From assembly GCA_900128395.1 (NCBI GenBank), contig LT649802.1:1-13420 (forward strand): a DNA stretch of 13,420 nt, given 5' to 3'. The DNA comes from Stramenopiles sp. TOSAG23-2 (lineage: Eukaryota > Sar). Position 1 is the first letter of the stretch; every line of letters begins with the position of its first letter. A program made the translations under genes and the position numbers. A model generated the notes under the pieces. It was not told the origin of the DNA, ran no database searches, and saw only the letters and a list, made by a program, of their open reading frames with translations. This document shows positions 6,383 through 13,420 of this stretch, one piece after another.

Positions 6383-9040
6383 CTATTCCAATGGAAACTC
6401 AGGTTCTAGTGCTGGGTGTGCCATACAATCTGCAAGGAATGTTAAAAAATGATGCTTCTCCAACCATTTATGAATTGTTGATGTCATATTTACTAATTTT
6501 CCACGGCCAAATTGGGACATAATTGGATCTTGAATATTTAAAAAACATGGAGACCATACATCTACGTTATGACCTTTAATTTTTAAATGTCCAATTGCTT
6601 GATAATAATCTCTCCAAAAATAGTACAATGAGTGTACAGTCCATAAATATCCAAAATTGTATGCAGTCGGATTTGATCCCCAATCATATAGATGTGGCGC
6701 ACGATATTTTTGTTCCCGTTGTCTAACAACACTTGTTGCTTGATTTATTAACAATTTAGCTTCATTTAACAAAGACGTTTTATTACTTTGAGATGTGACG
6801 TAATCATATAAAATTCGTGTTGTCTTGTATCGGTAGGTAGTCATATTCCATGCATCCAATATTTCATTTATTATCTCTGTTAATTCGTTTTTTTCACCAT
6901 CGCTTTCTATTGAACATTTTTTCGATAACACAGCTATCTGATTTAAAAAGTCGTTGCTTTGATTTTCCATTTTTAATAGCAGTGGTCGTAATATTTCATT
7001 ATATTTTTTATTACCAAGTTTTTTTGCTTGTGAAAATGACAATTTTAATGGTTGCGTGCTGGGGATCTTTGAACCAATGATTTCTTCTGCCATACTTTCT
7101 ACTTGATTAATTGCATCCCATCCTTCAACATATGCCATACCATTATTTACTAATCTTGATATGTTTACCTTGCTTGTTGTCCTTTCTTCGCTACTTATAG
7201 TTGTTGCATTAGTAGTAGTACTTTGACCATATATTAATGTTTCATTTTGAAATCTTGCAATATTTACTATTAAATCTCGTAATTCTGCTTTTATATCGTT
7301 ATTGCTGTATTTATCATCACGTTTAGATATTGCTACGTTTTCAAGTACTTGATCAATTATTTTAGACATTGCATAGCTTACATTATAATTTAACTTTGGA
7401 TCCCATGCTGCCTCAGCAACAATCACATCGCTTAACCAATACATCCATTCCCAACCACTTGAAAAAATCACTTGCCCGCTAATTTTTTTGTTTTCAAAAA
7501 TTTCACGCTTCGCTATGGCATGTAAATCTTGTATTCGTTTATATGGATAAATTGGAAGAAATAATGGAACAGAAATATCATAATTACCCCAATATGCTGT
7601 TTCCGGTTTATAGACTACTTTTCTATCATTACCTGCAACGTACATTAACCAATCTAACATAAATGAAAAATTTGCTTGTCCATATGACATTCCAGTTGGA
7701 TCATTAAAGCTATATATTTGAACAGTGTGAGGATAAACCGAGACTGAAGTATTTGCAAACATTGGTAGAAAATTGAAATTTAGTGGATCATTTGTCCGTG
7801 GGTCCTTGAAATGTTTACAATATTGATCCGATGATATATGTACTTTCATGAAATATTCTGAATCATATGTAGTTTTCAATATATTGCCTGCAACATTCAT
7901 CATATGTAACATTAATTCATCAGAGCCATGGGTAAATTCTGAATATCCAGATTCAGATGCTATGAAATCAAATCCACAGTTCATTAAATATTTCAACGTA
8001 TTATTAATTTGAACTTCAACTGGTGTGGACTTATCTTTTGGATCGACTAATGTCATGCTATTTTCTTGTGTAAATACAATTGGTACATCGGGGCCACAAG
8101 AAATTCCATAATCATGAAATAATTTACTAATATTTAATAATCGTTCTTGTCTCACTAAACTTTTTGTAAAACTATTATTACTACTATTATTATCAGTATA
8201 GATATCCAGCAGTAACCATTGCGCACGATTTTGTTTCCTTGCAATCAACCATTCAGCCCATAATTCAACTAATTTCATCCCATGTTGGAATCCCTGAATA
8301 TCATTTTCTCCTAAAGGACCAATACCATTTAAATAATACATTAATTCAAGTGGATGCTGTGTATGGTGTGAGAAGCCACGAATGCCCCAATACGGTTTGT
8401 TTGTAGTAATAATATTATTTGATACTGTCGATACAAGATATTTTTTCAATTGTGCAACCATCAAAGTGAGTGATGGAGATGATGGTTTCAATGGATGAAG
8501 AAAAGAGAAACCAAGTGATTGTATTACATCATATAATCCATAAAGTAATCCATTATTAACTTTTGATAAATCAGAGCCAGGTATCGTATTATTCCATTGA
8601 TTTCCAATGATACCTATTGAATATTCATTATTGTTGTTGTTATTATTGTTGTTGTTATTATTATTATTATTATTATTATGAATGGTTTTGAGCATATAGG
8701 CTTCACTACCTAGATTGGCTAACGTTTTAAAATCATCTTTCGAAAATATATTATTTATTTCAACCAAATCATTTCCAATCAATATATTCAGTGTTGTTGA
8801 AGGCAGCGACATTCCATTAATATTTGTATTATTATACGGTTGTATCAGATTGTTGATACGATTTCGAACAGTTTCTGAAATTAAACTTTTTAATGATGCC
8901 TTGGAATATTGAACATTAATAATTAATGTGGTATTATTATTCAACGTCGTTTGACTTGATGCAAACGTTATACTAATAAATAGACACATTATTGTTATTA
9001 TTACATTTAATATTAACGCAATTATCGGAGGGTGTGACAT
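6383..9040 (-). CDS. Large secreted protein with glycoside-hydrolase-like architecture, unassigned family
   Basis: The 885-residue product starts at ATG 9040 with a signal peptide (about 1-29, ending FASSQ). Residues about 35-185 look like the small alpha/beta domain that precedes the barrel in GH20/GH67-type enzymes, including GLLYGLYDVIQSLGFSFLHP at 164-183 and interrupted by a run of about 17 Asn (122-138). From 217 onward follow barrel-like blocks: RGFSHHTQHPLEL (221-233), RKQNRAQWLLLDIY (268-281), GPDVPIVFTQEN (316-327), FDFIASESGYSEFTHGSDE (357-375), YKPETAYWGNYD (477-488) and SSGWEWMYW (527-535). Candidate acids are D279, E326, E363, E368, E480 and E531; none is proven catalytic. There are many N-glycosylation sequons. 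The C-terminal third is helical. Carbohydrate processing outside the cell or in lysosomes is inferred. I recall similar blocks in bacterial hypothetical proteins but cannot verify this. Stop is TAG. Confidence 0.8.
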   Translation of the reverse strand: MSHPPIIALILNVIITIMCLFISITFASSQTTLNNNTTLIINVQYSKASLKSLISETVRNRINNLIQPYNNTNINGMSLPSTTLNILIGNDLVEINNIFSKDDFKTLANLGSEAYMLKTIHNNNNNNNNNNNNNNNNNEYSIGIIGNQWNNTIPGSDLSKVNNGLLYGLYDVIQSLGFSFLHPLKPSSPSLTLMVAQLKKYLVSTVSNNIITTNKPYWGIRGFSHHTQHPLELMYYLNGIGPLGENDIQGFQHGMKLVELWAEWLIARKQNRAQWLLLDIYTDNNSSNNSFTKSLVRQERLLNISKLFHDYGISCGPDVPIVFTQENSMTLVDPKDKSTPVEVQINNTLKYLMNCGFDFIASESGYSEFTHGSDELMLHMMNVAGNILKTTYDSEYFMKVHISSDQYCKHFKDPRTNDPLNFNFLPMFANTSVSVYPHTVQIYSFNDPTGMSYGQANFSFMLDWLMYVAGNDRKVVYKPETAYWGNYDISVPLFLPIYPYKRIQDLHAIAKREIFENKKISGQVIFSSGWEWMYWLSDVIVAEAAWDPKLNYNVSYAMSKIIDQVLENVAISKRDDKYSNNDIKAELRDLIVNIARFQNETLIYGQSTTTNATTISSEERTTSKVNISRLVNNGMAYVEGWDAINQVESMAEEIIGSKIPSTQPLKLSFSQAKKLGNKKYNEILRPLLLKMENQSNDFLNQIAVLSKKCSIESDGEKNELTEIINEILDAWNMTTYRYKTTRILYDYVTSQSNKTSLLNEAKLLINQATSVVRQREQKYRAPHLYDWGSNPTAYNFGYLWTVHSLYYFWRDYYQAIGHLKIKGHNVDVWSPCFLNIQDPIMSQFGRGKLVNMTSTIHKWLEKHHFLTFLADCMAHPALEPEFPLE
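8627..8677 (-). repeat. AAT/AAC trinucleotide run encoding about 17 Asn
   Basis: Seventeen consecutive Asn codons, in blocks of AAT and AAC, interrupt the N-terminal domain of the GH-like protein between predicted strands. The mix of two synonymous codons in blocks suggests triplet expansion by slippage followed by partial interruption. It is in frame and probably a surface loop. Confidence 0.85.
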
Positions 9041-9254
9041 GGTTGGTGATTCCAGTTGTATTTCAGGTAGCTAAGGTTCTGTACACAAAGATGCATATAG
9101 ATAGATATACACACATATATATATATGTATACACACACAGAGAGACACACACACACACACATATGCACGGACACGTATTTCTCTTCATGCATCACACGCA
9201 CACACATGCAGTTACCCGATAGGGAGTTTGGTATTATGTGTACACCTAGCAAGG

Positions 9255-9275
9255 ACACACGCCGTAGGCGTGTGT
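9255..9275. other. Perfect 9-bp hairpin, ACACACGCC-GTA-GGCGTGTGT
   Basis: The arms at 9255-9263 and 9267-9275 are exact reverse complements around a 3-nt loop, GC-richer than the surroundings. TGTACAC at 9239-9245 can alternatively pair with GTGTACA at 9271-9277. The right arm overlaps the left terminal motif of the putative element at 9275. It lacks a following T-run and sits outside any gene, so a terminator is unlikely. Confidence 0.6.
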
Positions 9276-9578
9276 ACAGTCAAATTAAGGAAGAAAAAGA
9301 AGAAAAGGAAAAAGAAGGGGAAAAAGAAGAGATTGTTAATGGTATATATATACTAATTGAATGGAGATTTGTGAACTGGAGTATGCTAATTTACAATATT
9401 CCTTTAATTTTTATATGTTTTTCTACCTGCTATTCCATTATAAATTTATTTACATCGTCAATTTTTAGATTTTGATTAAAAATTTCCGAAACACAGCATA
9501 AAGTGTCAATCATCGTTAAAAATTGTAAAAATTCAAAATAGGATCCAAAAAAAATGAGATTAAATTGAATAATTTTAA

Positions 9579-9653
9579 TCCCATTGTTATTAGTTATAAT
9601 TTTTATTTTTCGTTGTTTTATTTATTATTTCCCATTGTTATTAGTTATAATTT
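9579..9653. repeat. 24-bp direct repeat upstream of the small basic gene
   Basis: TCCCATTGTTATTAGTTATAATTT occurs at 9579-9602 and again identically at 9630-9653, an offset of 51 bp. It lies about 75-150 bp upstream of the ATG at 9727, in the expected promoter region. It could be duplicated promoter sequence or another local duplication like those at the gene ends. Confidence 0.7.
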
Positions 9654-9726
9654 ATACTATACCATGAAAAAATTATGATATGATACACCAACTTATATAC
9701 ATATACATATATATGCAAACAAAATC

Positions 9727-10137
9727 ATGAATCGTTTTATAATGAAAAACGCACCACCACTAACTAAAAAGAGTGCACAAACAAATACAAGAACCACTGC
9801 AAAGAATGGCGCTGCAAAAAATCGTGCAACGCAGTTAGAAAGAACAACTTTACATGAGGATATCTTAAGCCACATTAAACGCAATTTACCGAAGCCACAA
9901 GCAGATGGAGGACTAAAAATGCATAGTAACAAGGGCGTGAGTATAAGTATTGATGAGCTTAGTATAAATGATATAAAAAAATTAACAAGGGACAATGCAT
10001 TAAAGTTGTGTCAGTTTCATAAGATATCAAATGCAACAAACATGGCAAGAATGGCTAAGAATAACAATAGTCGAAAACTATGTTATATCGAAGCTTTGTG
10101 TGAGTTTAAAAATAACAAAATTAATAAAAAAAAATAA
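9727..10137 (+). CDS. Small basic protein, possible SAP-like DNA-binding C-terminal half
   Basis: The 136-residue product begins at ATG 9727 with a basic, Thr/Ala/Lys-rich, probably disordered segment (about 1-45). The C-terminal half, about 73-124, reads as two helices with an intervening loop (DIKKLTRDNALKLCQFH, then SRKLCYIEALCEF), vaguely like a SAP motif that binds AT-rich DNA. The tail is Lys/Asn-rich. There is no signal peptide or membrane segment. A chromatin or nuclear role is inferred from composition only. Its codon use and coding look are acceptable, but a chance ORF is not excluded. The last 26-27 codons and about 100 bp of 3' flank are repeated immediately downstream, and the gene lies between the putative transposon termini. 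Confidence 0.55.
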   Translation: MNRFIMKNAPPLTKKSAQTNTRTTAKNGAAKNRATQLERTTLHEDILSHIKRNLPKPQADGGLKMHSNKGVSISIDELSINDIKKLTRDNALKLCQFHKISNATNMARMAKNNNSRKLCYIEALCEFKNNKINKKK

Positions 10138-10416
10138 GATGTAAAAAATGTATATTTTAATTATTTTTGCTCCACTACATCCTATTTTTCAAATACAAAA
10201 ATAATACCAAACTTCAAAGTAAGAATTTCCGAAAAATAAGAATAACAATAGTCGAAAACTATGTTATATCGAAGCTTTGTGTGAGTTTAAAAATAACAAA
10301 ATTAATAAAAAAAAATAAGATGTAAAAAATGTATATTTTAATTATTTTTGCTCCACTACATCCTATTTTTCAAATACAAAAATAATACCAAACTTCAAAG
10401 TAAGAATTTCCGAAAA
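10056..10416. repeat. 181-bp tandem duplication of the 3' end of the small basic gene
   Basis: Positions 10056-10235 and 10237-10416 are identical over 180 bp at an offset of 181. The first copy holds the end of the CDS, its TAA (10135-10137) and the 3' flank. The second copy repeats the same codons and stop without any start, leaving a gene-end fragment. AATTTCCGAAA near the unit end also occurs at 9481-9491, upstream of the gene. Confidence 0.95.
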
Positions 10417-10548
10417 TATAAAGAAAAAAAAATTCCAAATATTTCCTCTAATTTGATAGCATAAAAATGTTCTTGTTACTATACTAAAAAAACTCCAATT
10501 TGTAGAATTGTTCTTTTGGAATTAGGCAGTACACAGCATCATGGTGAT

Positions 10549-10823
10549 ATGTCCATGTTAATTTTACTGTACACACGTTTTTTATGTCCCGGATTTCGTT
10601 TGAACACAGCGGGACATTAGCTGTGTGCCTGTTAATTAGTATGGACATAGTAGGACGGGACATTAATGCTGTGTATATGCTATTTATTTTAAATATGGTA
10701 AATTTAGCATGGACATAGCGCATGTCCCAAAAATGTCCCAAATGTCCCGATATAATCTGGGACATGTGCTATTCAATGCTAATCATTTCAGGCCTATTGC
10801 TTAGTAAATTTTACTGTACACAC
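10549..10823. repeat. Dense cluster of GGGACAT/TGGACAT motifs, probable transposon or MITE end
   Basis: Ten GGGACAT or TGGACAT motifs fall within 217 bp on both strands. GGGACAT (or its complement) is at 10584, 10611, 10657, 10722, 10733, 10742 and 10759; TGGACAT or its complement is at 10549, 10642 and 10710. TTAGyATGGACATAGyr occurs at 10636 and 10704, and GGGACATTA(AT)GCTGTGT-type blocks at 10611 and 10657. The pair at 10742/10759 forms a stem with a 10-nt loop. The region is GC-richer than its surroundings and is bracketed by direct copies of the 17-mer AATTTTACTGTACACAC (10560 and 10807). Confidence 0.6.
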
Positions 10824-11161
10824 CCTATCCCTCCGAAATCGCAGGCATCGAAATGTGCATTGCAAATTGTTGCAACAAATAAATAAATACATTCTTTCGT
10901 AAAAAACAAAATTATGTTTTTGAATTGAGGAGGCCGGCCTAGAAGAAAGTGGGAGAGAGTAAAAAGGAAACAACAAAATTATCGTTTTGAATCCTATTTT
11001 ATCGAATGCCCAAGGAAAGTAAGGTATCATATTTTTTTCATTAATACATTATCATATATATATATATATATATATATTTGTAATTAGTTATATATTATAT
11101 TCATAATAGTACTAGCTACATTTGAATTGTTATACAAATACAAAATAATACTCCTAGAATA
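10824..11161. other. Spacer upstream of the subtilisin gene
   Basis: This stretch should include the promoter of the protease gene. It carries a 10-bp palindrome AGGCCGGCCT (10931-10940), unusually GC-rich here, an (AT)n tract at 11054-11077, and A/T-rich leader sequence up to the ATG. I see no credible ORF or RNA gene. Confidence 0.5.
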
Positions 11162-12829
11162 ATGATGAAATTTGTAATAGTAGTAATAATCTTAACTGTA
11201 ATAAATGGTTGTTTATTATTATCATCAACCAATGCACAAAAAGCACCTTACGTCCACCATGAAATTTACGAACAAATACAAAATCATGGTGGCGATAAAG
11301 ATATTCCTGTTATGATTTATTTGCATAAAAATGCAAATTTAGAATCAATCCAATTCTATGATACAAATGATGATAATATCATCAGTAGAGCGGAAAAAAG
11401 GACTCAAGTGTATCAATATTTAAAACAATTTACAAAAATTAATCAACATAATGTTATAAATACATTTGCAAAACATAGTGCAAACGAAAGTATTCAATAT
11501 ACAAGTTTTTGGATAGTAAATACTATTTTAGTAGAAAACTTGAATGAAAAATTATTGCATGAATTATTAAATGATAGTTCAAGTATTAATGATATTAAAA
11601 AGATATTGCCAGCGTCACATAATGGATTATTTCGTATCAAGCAGATTCCATCGGAAAACTTGAATGAAAAATTATTGCATGAATTATTAAATGATAGTTC
11701 AAGTAGTAATGATATTAAAAAGATATTGCCAGCGTCACATAATGGATTATTTCGTATCAAGCAGATTCCATCGTTAAAAAAAATCAACAACCATAAGAAC
11801 AAAAACAACGATATTCAATGGAATATTGAAAAAATCAATGCAAATAAATTGTGGGACAAAGGTTTTAATGGGACAGGTGTCGTTGTTGCTACGTTAGATG
11901 GTGGAGTGAATTATCAACATGAATCTTTAATAAATAATTATCGTGGTACAAGTGCTGATGGTAAAACATTTAATCATGATTACAATTGGAACGATTGGGC
12001 CTATAAAAATAAAGTGCCTTTTGATAGCGAAGGACATGGTACGAACGTCCAAGGAATTGCAACTTCTTCAAATGGTTATGGAGTCGCATTTGGAGCAAAA
12101 TGGATTAGCGGTAAAATATTTAATTATGCAGGATATTCTGCAACATCATGGACTATTGGAGGGTGCCAATGGGCAATGTGTCCTTCGCCTGTGAATCAAC
12201 CAGGAAAAAATGAAAATTGTTCATTAGGTGCAGATGTTGTAAGCTGCAGTTGGGGGGAAGATGATGCAACAGAACCATATTTAAAAAAAATTATCTCTGC
12301 TTGGGAAAAAGCTGATATGATTCCCGTTTTTGCTGTTGGTAATGGTGGCCCGAAATGTGGCACTAGCGTATCACCATCTGATTATCAAGGTGTAGTTGGT
12401 GTCGGTGCATCATCGCAACAAGATAATATTATGGATTATTCCAGTCGTGGTCCGGCAAATATAAATGGATCGACCTTAATAAGTTCATTGCCATATACAC
12501 CATTGGCACCATCAATTGTTGCACCTGGATATGATATTCAAGGTCCTTCTTGTAATAGTAACGATGGGTATAAAGGAATGAGTGGAACCAGCCAAGCAGC
12601 ACCACATGTTGCTGGTGCAGCAGCATTATTATTATCAACAAAACCGAATTTATCATCAAAACAAATTTTACAAGCATTACATGATGGTGCAGAACAAAAA
12701 GATTTACAAGATCCAGATGGTGATGATAGTTGTGGTGGAATCGAATGGAATAAATTCCCAAATTATATATATGGTTATGGCCGTTTAGATTGTTACAATG
12801 CTTATACAAATCTAATCAAAAAAAATTAG
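11162..12829 (+). CDS. Secreted subtilisin-like serine protease (peptidase S8, bacillopeptidase F-like)
   Basis: The 555-residue preproenzyme has a signal peptide (about 1-25, ending STNA) and an I9-like propeptide (about 28-205). The S8 catalytic domain runs from about 218 to 549. The catalytic set is complete: D246 in ATLDGG, H292 in GHGTNV, oxyanion N394 in AVGNGG and S477 in MSGTSQAAPH. Blocks such as AFGAKWISGKIF, VSCSWG and YGYGRLDCYNAY recall bacterial bacillopeptidase F. The propeptide holds an EF-hand-like loop (D67, N69, D71, I74, E78) and a 40-residue exact-length repeat at 125-164 and 165-204, which duplicates the last part of the pro-domain. Ten cysteines in the catalytic half suit an oxidised extracellular protein. 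Expected role: secreted or vacuolar protein degradation. The start is ATG 11162 (second Met is adjacent), the stop TAG. The CDS end is itself duplicated downstream. Confidence 0.93.
   Translation: MMKFVIVVIILTVINGCLLLSSTNAQKAPYVHHEIYEQIQNHGGDKDIPVMIYLHKNANLESIQFYDTNDDNIISRAEKRTQVYQYLKQFTKINQHNVINTFAKHSANESIQYTSFWIVNTILVENLNEKLLHELLNDSSSINDIKKILPASHNGLFRIKQIPSENLNEKLLHELLNDSSSSNDIKKILPASHNGLFRIKQIPSLKKINNHKNKNNDIQWNIEKINANKLWDKGFNGTGVVVATLDGGVNYQHESLINNYRGTSADGKTFNHDYNWNDWAYKNKVPFDSEGHGTNVQGIATSSNGYGVAFGAKWISGKIFNYAGYSATSWTIGGCQWAMCPSPVNQPGKNENCSLGADVVSCSWGEDDATEPYLKKIISAWEKADMIPVFAVGNGGPKCGTSVSPSDYQGVVGVGASSQQDNIMDYSSRGPANINGSTLISSLPYTPLAPSIVAPGYDIQGPSCNSNDGYKGMSGTSQAAPHVAGAAALLLSTKPNLSSKQILQALHDGAEQKDLQDPDGDDSCGGIEWNKFPNYIYGYGRLDCYNAYTNLIKKN
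11534..11773. repeat. 120-bp in-frame tandem duplication in the subtilisin propeptide
   Basis: 11534-11653 and 11654-11773 differ at a single base (T at 11586, G at 11706), changing Ile142 to Ser182. The unit is exactly 40 codons and starts on a codon boundary at Glu125, so the frame is kept. It encodes a helix plus strand (ENLNEKLLHE to FRIKQIPS) that resembles the C-terminal half of an I9 inhibitor pro-domain. Confidence 0.97.
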
Positions 12830-12974
12830 AAACAACACGACGTACCAAACTAAATACAAAAATAAAAGGAGACTCTTGTTTAGATTGTTACAATGCTTAT
12901 ACAAATCTAATCAAAACAAATTAGAAACAACACGACGTACCAAACTAAATACAAAAATAAAAGGAGACTCTTGT
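12783..12974. repeat. 95-bp tandem duplication of the subtilisin CDS 3' end
   Basis: The period is 95 over 192 bp (12783-12877 and 12878-12972, plus GT), with one mismatch (A at 12822, C at 12917). The first copy includes about the last 15 codons, the TAG (12827-12829) and 48 bp of 3' flank. The second copy is a fragment with no start. Its mismatch would change a Lys codon to Thr. Confidence 0.95.
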
Positions 12975-13420
12975 GAGCAACCAATAAAATATCCTTCTAC
13001 AATAATAGAAGTCCTCCTGTGGCCTCCACATCATAGTTTCTTTCGGCTAATAATTAGCATGTACACACCACTATATTTAATTTTTTAGCATAAAGGCTAT
13101 TTTTGAAGCTGAAACTAAGACATATTTTGATTATCCATCAGGGCTATCGCCCAATATTAATAAAGCACTCCTCTCATAATACCGGTGGTATGACTATACT
13201 AATACTCTATTATTATACAGCTCTAGTAATGTGGACTGGTTTACACTACCTGTGGCTACTGGCTACTGGCTACCACACTTTTAAAAAAATATCTTTACAC
13301 TATACAAGTAAAGATAATACATGTAGATATACATAGATAGAAATAGAAATCATTTTTAAAAAAACAAAAACCAATTGCAAGAACAACAGATTTATACATA
13401 AACGTATCACTCTTTTTTTA
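12975..13420. other. Right-hand flank, no gene seen
   Basis: This end of the window is AT-rich, with short unconvincing frames. Visible small features are a GCTAAT-A-ATTAGC hairpin (13046-13058), directly followed by ATGTACACACC, and a GGCTACT 7-bp repeat of nearly three units (13254-13273). No RNA gene is recognised. Confidence 0.5.

Larger units (their letters stand above)
9041..9726. other. Divergent spacer with microsatellites, hairpin and purine tract
   Basis: This 686-bp spacer lies between the GH-like gene (-) and the small basic gene (+). It contains AC/AT microsatellites at about 9105-9162, a 9-bp-stem hairpin at 9255-9275, a 46-nt all-purine tract at 9287-9332, and a 24-bp direct repeat at 9579-9602 and 9630-9653. 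Open frames across the microsatellite (for example 9125-9475) have Thr/His and Lys/Glu low-complexity products and are not credible genes. Confidence 0.55.
9275..10818. mobile_element. Possible Tc1/mariner-type non-autonomous element (TA + CAGT inverted termini)
   Basis: GTGTGTACAGTCAAATT at 9270-9286 matches, with one mismatch, the reverse complement of AATTTTACTGTACACAC at 10807-10823. The same 17-mer also sits at 10560-10576. Each has TA immediately outside CAGT facing inward, the arrangement typical of Tc1/mariner ends and their TA target duplications. The two possible elements, about 1.29 kb (to 10570) or 1.54 kb (to 10818), enclose the small basic gene. No transposase with a DDE/D core is visible, so it would be non-autonomous or a remnant. 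The termini are short and could be coincidental or belong to separate elements. Confidence 0.35.

Noticed and set aside
6383-9040. Identification of the GH-like gene as alpha-N-acetylglucosaminidase (GH89/NAGLU)
   Set aside because: The overall layout is similar, but I cannot find the aromatic-rich GH89 blocks around its conserved Trp and Glu residues. The motifs present differ, so naming it would overstate the evidence.
9125-9475. Frame of 116 residues in the divergent spacer
   Set aside because: It is translated CA microsatellite (Thr-His repeats) followed by the purine tract (Lys/Glu). Nothing supports a protein.
10931-10940. AGGCCGGCCT palindrome as a regulatory site
   Set aside because: It is conspicuous for its GC content, but one 10-bp palindrome without a second copy or known factor is not enough.
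10484-11030. Two minus-strand frames over the GGGACAT cluster and its flank as a transposase
   Set aside because: They are 93 and 78 residues, without a helix-turn-helix or DDE/D pattern. Their shared CTVK string comes only from the repeated 17-mer.
201-12974. CRISPR array or phage-type attachment repeats
   Set aside because: Each repeat pair is unique and local, with no shared unit, no regular spacers and no integrase. The genome is eukaryotic.
1-13420. A defence system, biosynthetic cluster or other multigene system
   Set aside because: Genes are on both strands with separate long spacers, no shared domains and no accessory partners. Only the general theme of cell-surface and secreted proteins links them.
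1-13420. Non-standard genetic code
   Set aside because: TAA, TAG and TGA each end a plausible gene (for example 343, 6383 and 1762), and no gene needs an internal stop to be read through.

Overview
This is an AT-rich stretch of nuclear DNA from an intron-poor microbial eukaryote. Long uninterrupted reading frames with secretory signal peptides are separated by 0.1-0.75 kb of very AT-rich DNA carrying (CA)n, (CT)n and (AT)n microsatellites, and several proteins contain asparagine runs. TAA, TAG and TGA are all used as stops, so the genetic code looks standard. The lineage is not settled. A class C (GABA-B-type) receptor fused to a bacterial-type solute-binding domain, next to bacterial-flavoured secreted enzymes, would suit an early-diverging fungus, a stramenopile or an amoebozoan. 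I see no rRNA, tRNA, CRISPR array, operon or recognisable transposase.

Layout. 343-1281 (-) encodes a coiled-coil protein and 1762-2250 (-) a small Asn-rich basic protein whose 5' end is uncertain. A roughly 0.9 kb divergent spacer follows. 3310-6027 (+) encodes a solute-binding-domain class C GPCR; its C-terminal tail (6098-6253) is cut off by a frame-shifting tandem duplication. Convergent to it across a (CA)21 tract, 6383-9040 (-) encodes a large secreted protein with glycoside-hydrolase-like architecture that I cannot assign to a named family. After another divergent spacer, 9727-10137 (+) encodes a small basic protein with a SAP-like C-terminal half. It lies between short TA+CAGT inverted termini reminiscent of Tc1/mariner elements and next to a dense cluster of GGGACAT motifs. 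11162-12829 (+) encodes a secreted subtilisin (S8, bacillopeptidase F-like) with an intact catalytic set.

The most striking signal is six separate short direct duplications (67-181 bp, identical or one base different). Three copy a CDS 3' end including the stop codon. Two sit at the two ends of the GPCR gene and both shift the frame. One is an exact in-frame 40-residue repeat in the subtilisin propeptide. Either the genome makes recent short tandem duplications unusually often at gene ends, or overlapping contig or haplotype ends were joined without being merged. Raw reads would decide.

There is no evidence of a multigene operon. The shared theme of the three large genes is the cell exterior: sensing (receptor), secreted proteolysis and a probable secreted carbohydrate-active protein. 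Any joint role in nutrient sensing and feeding is inference.
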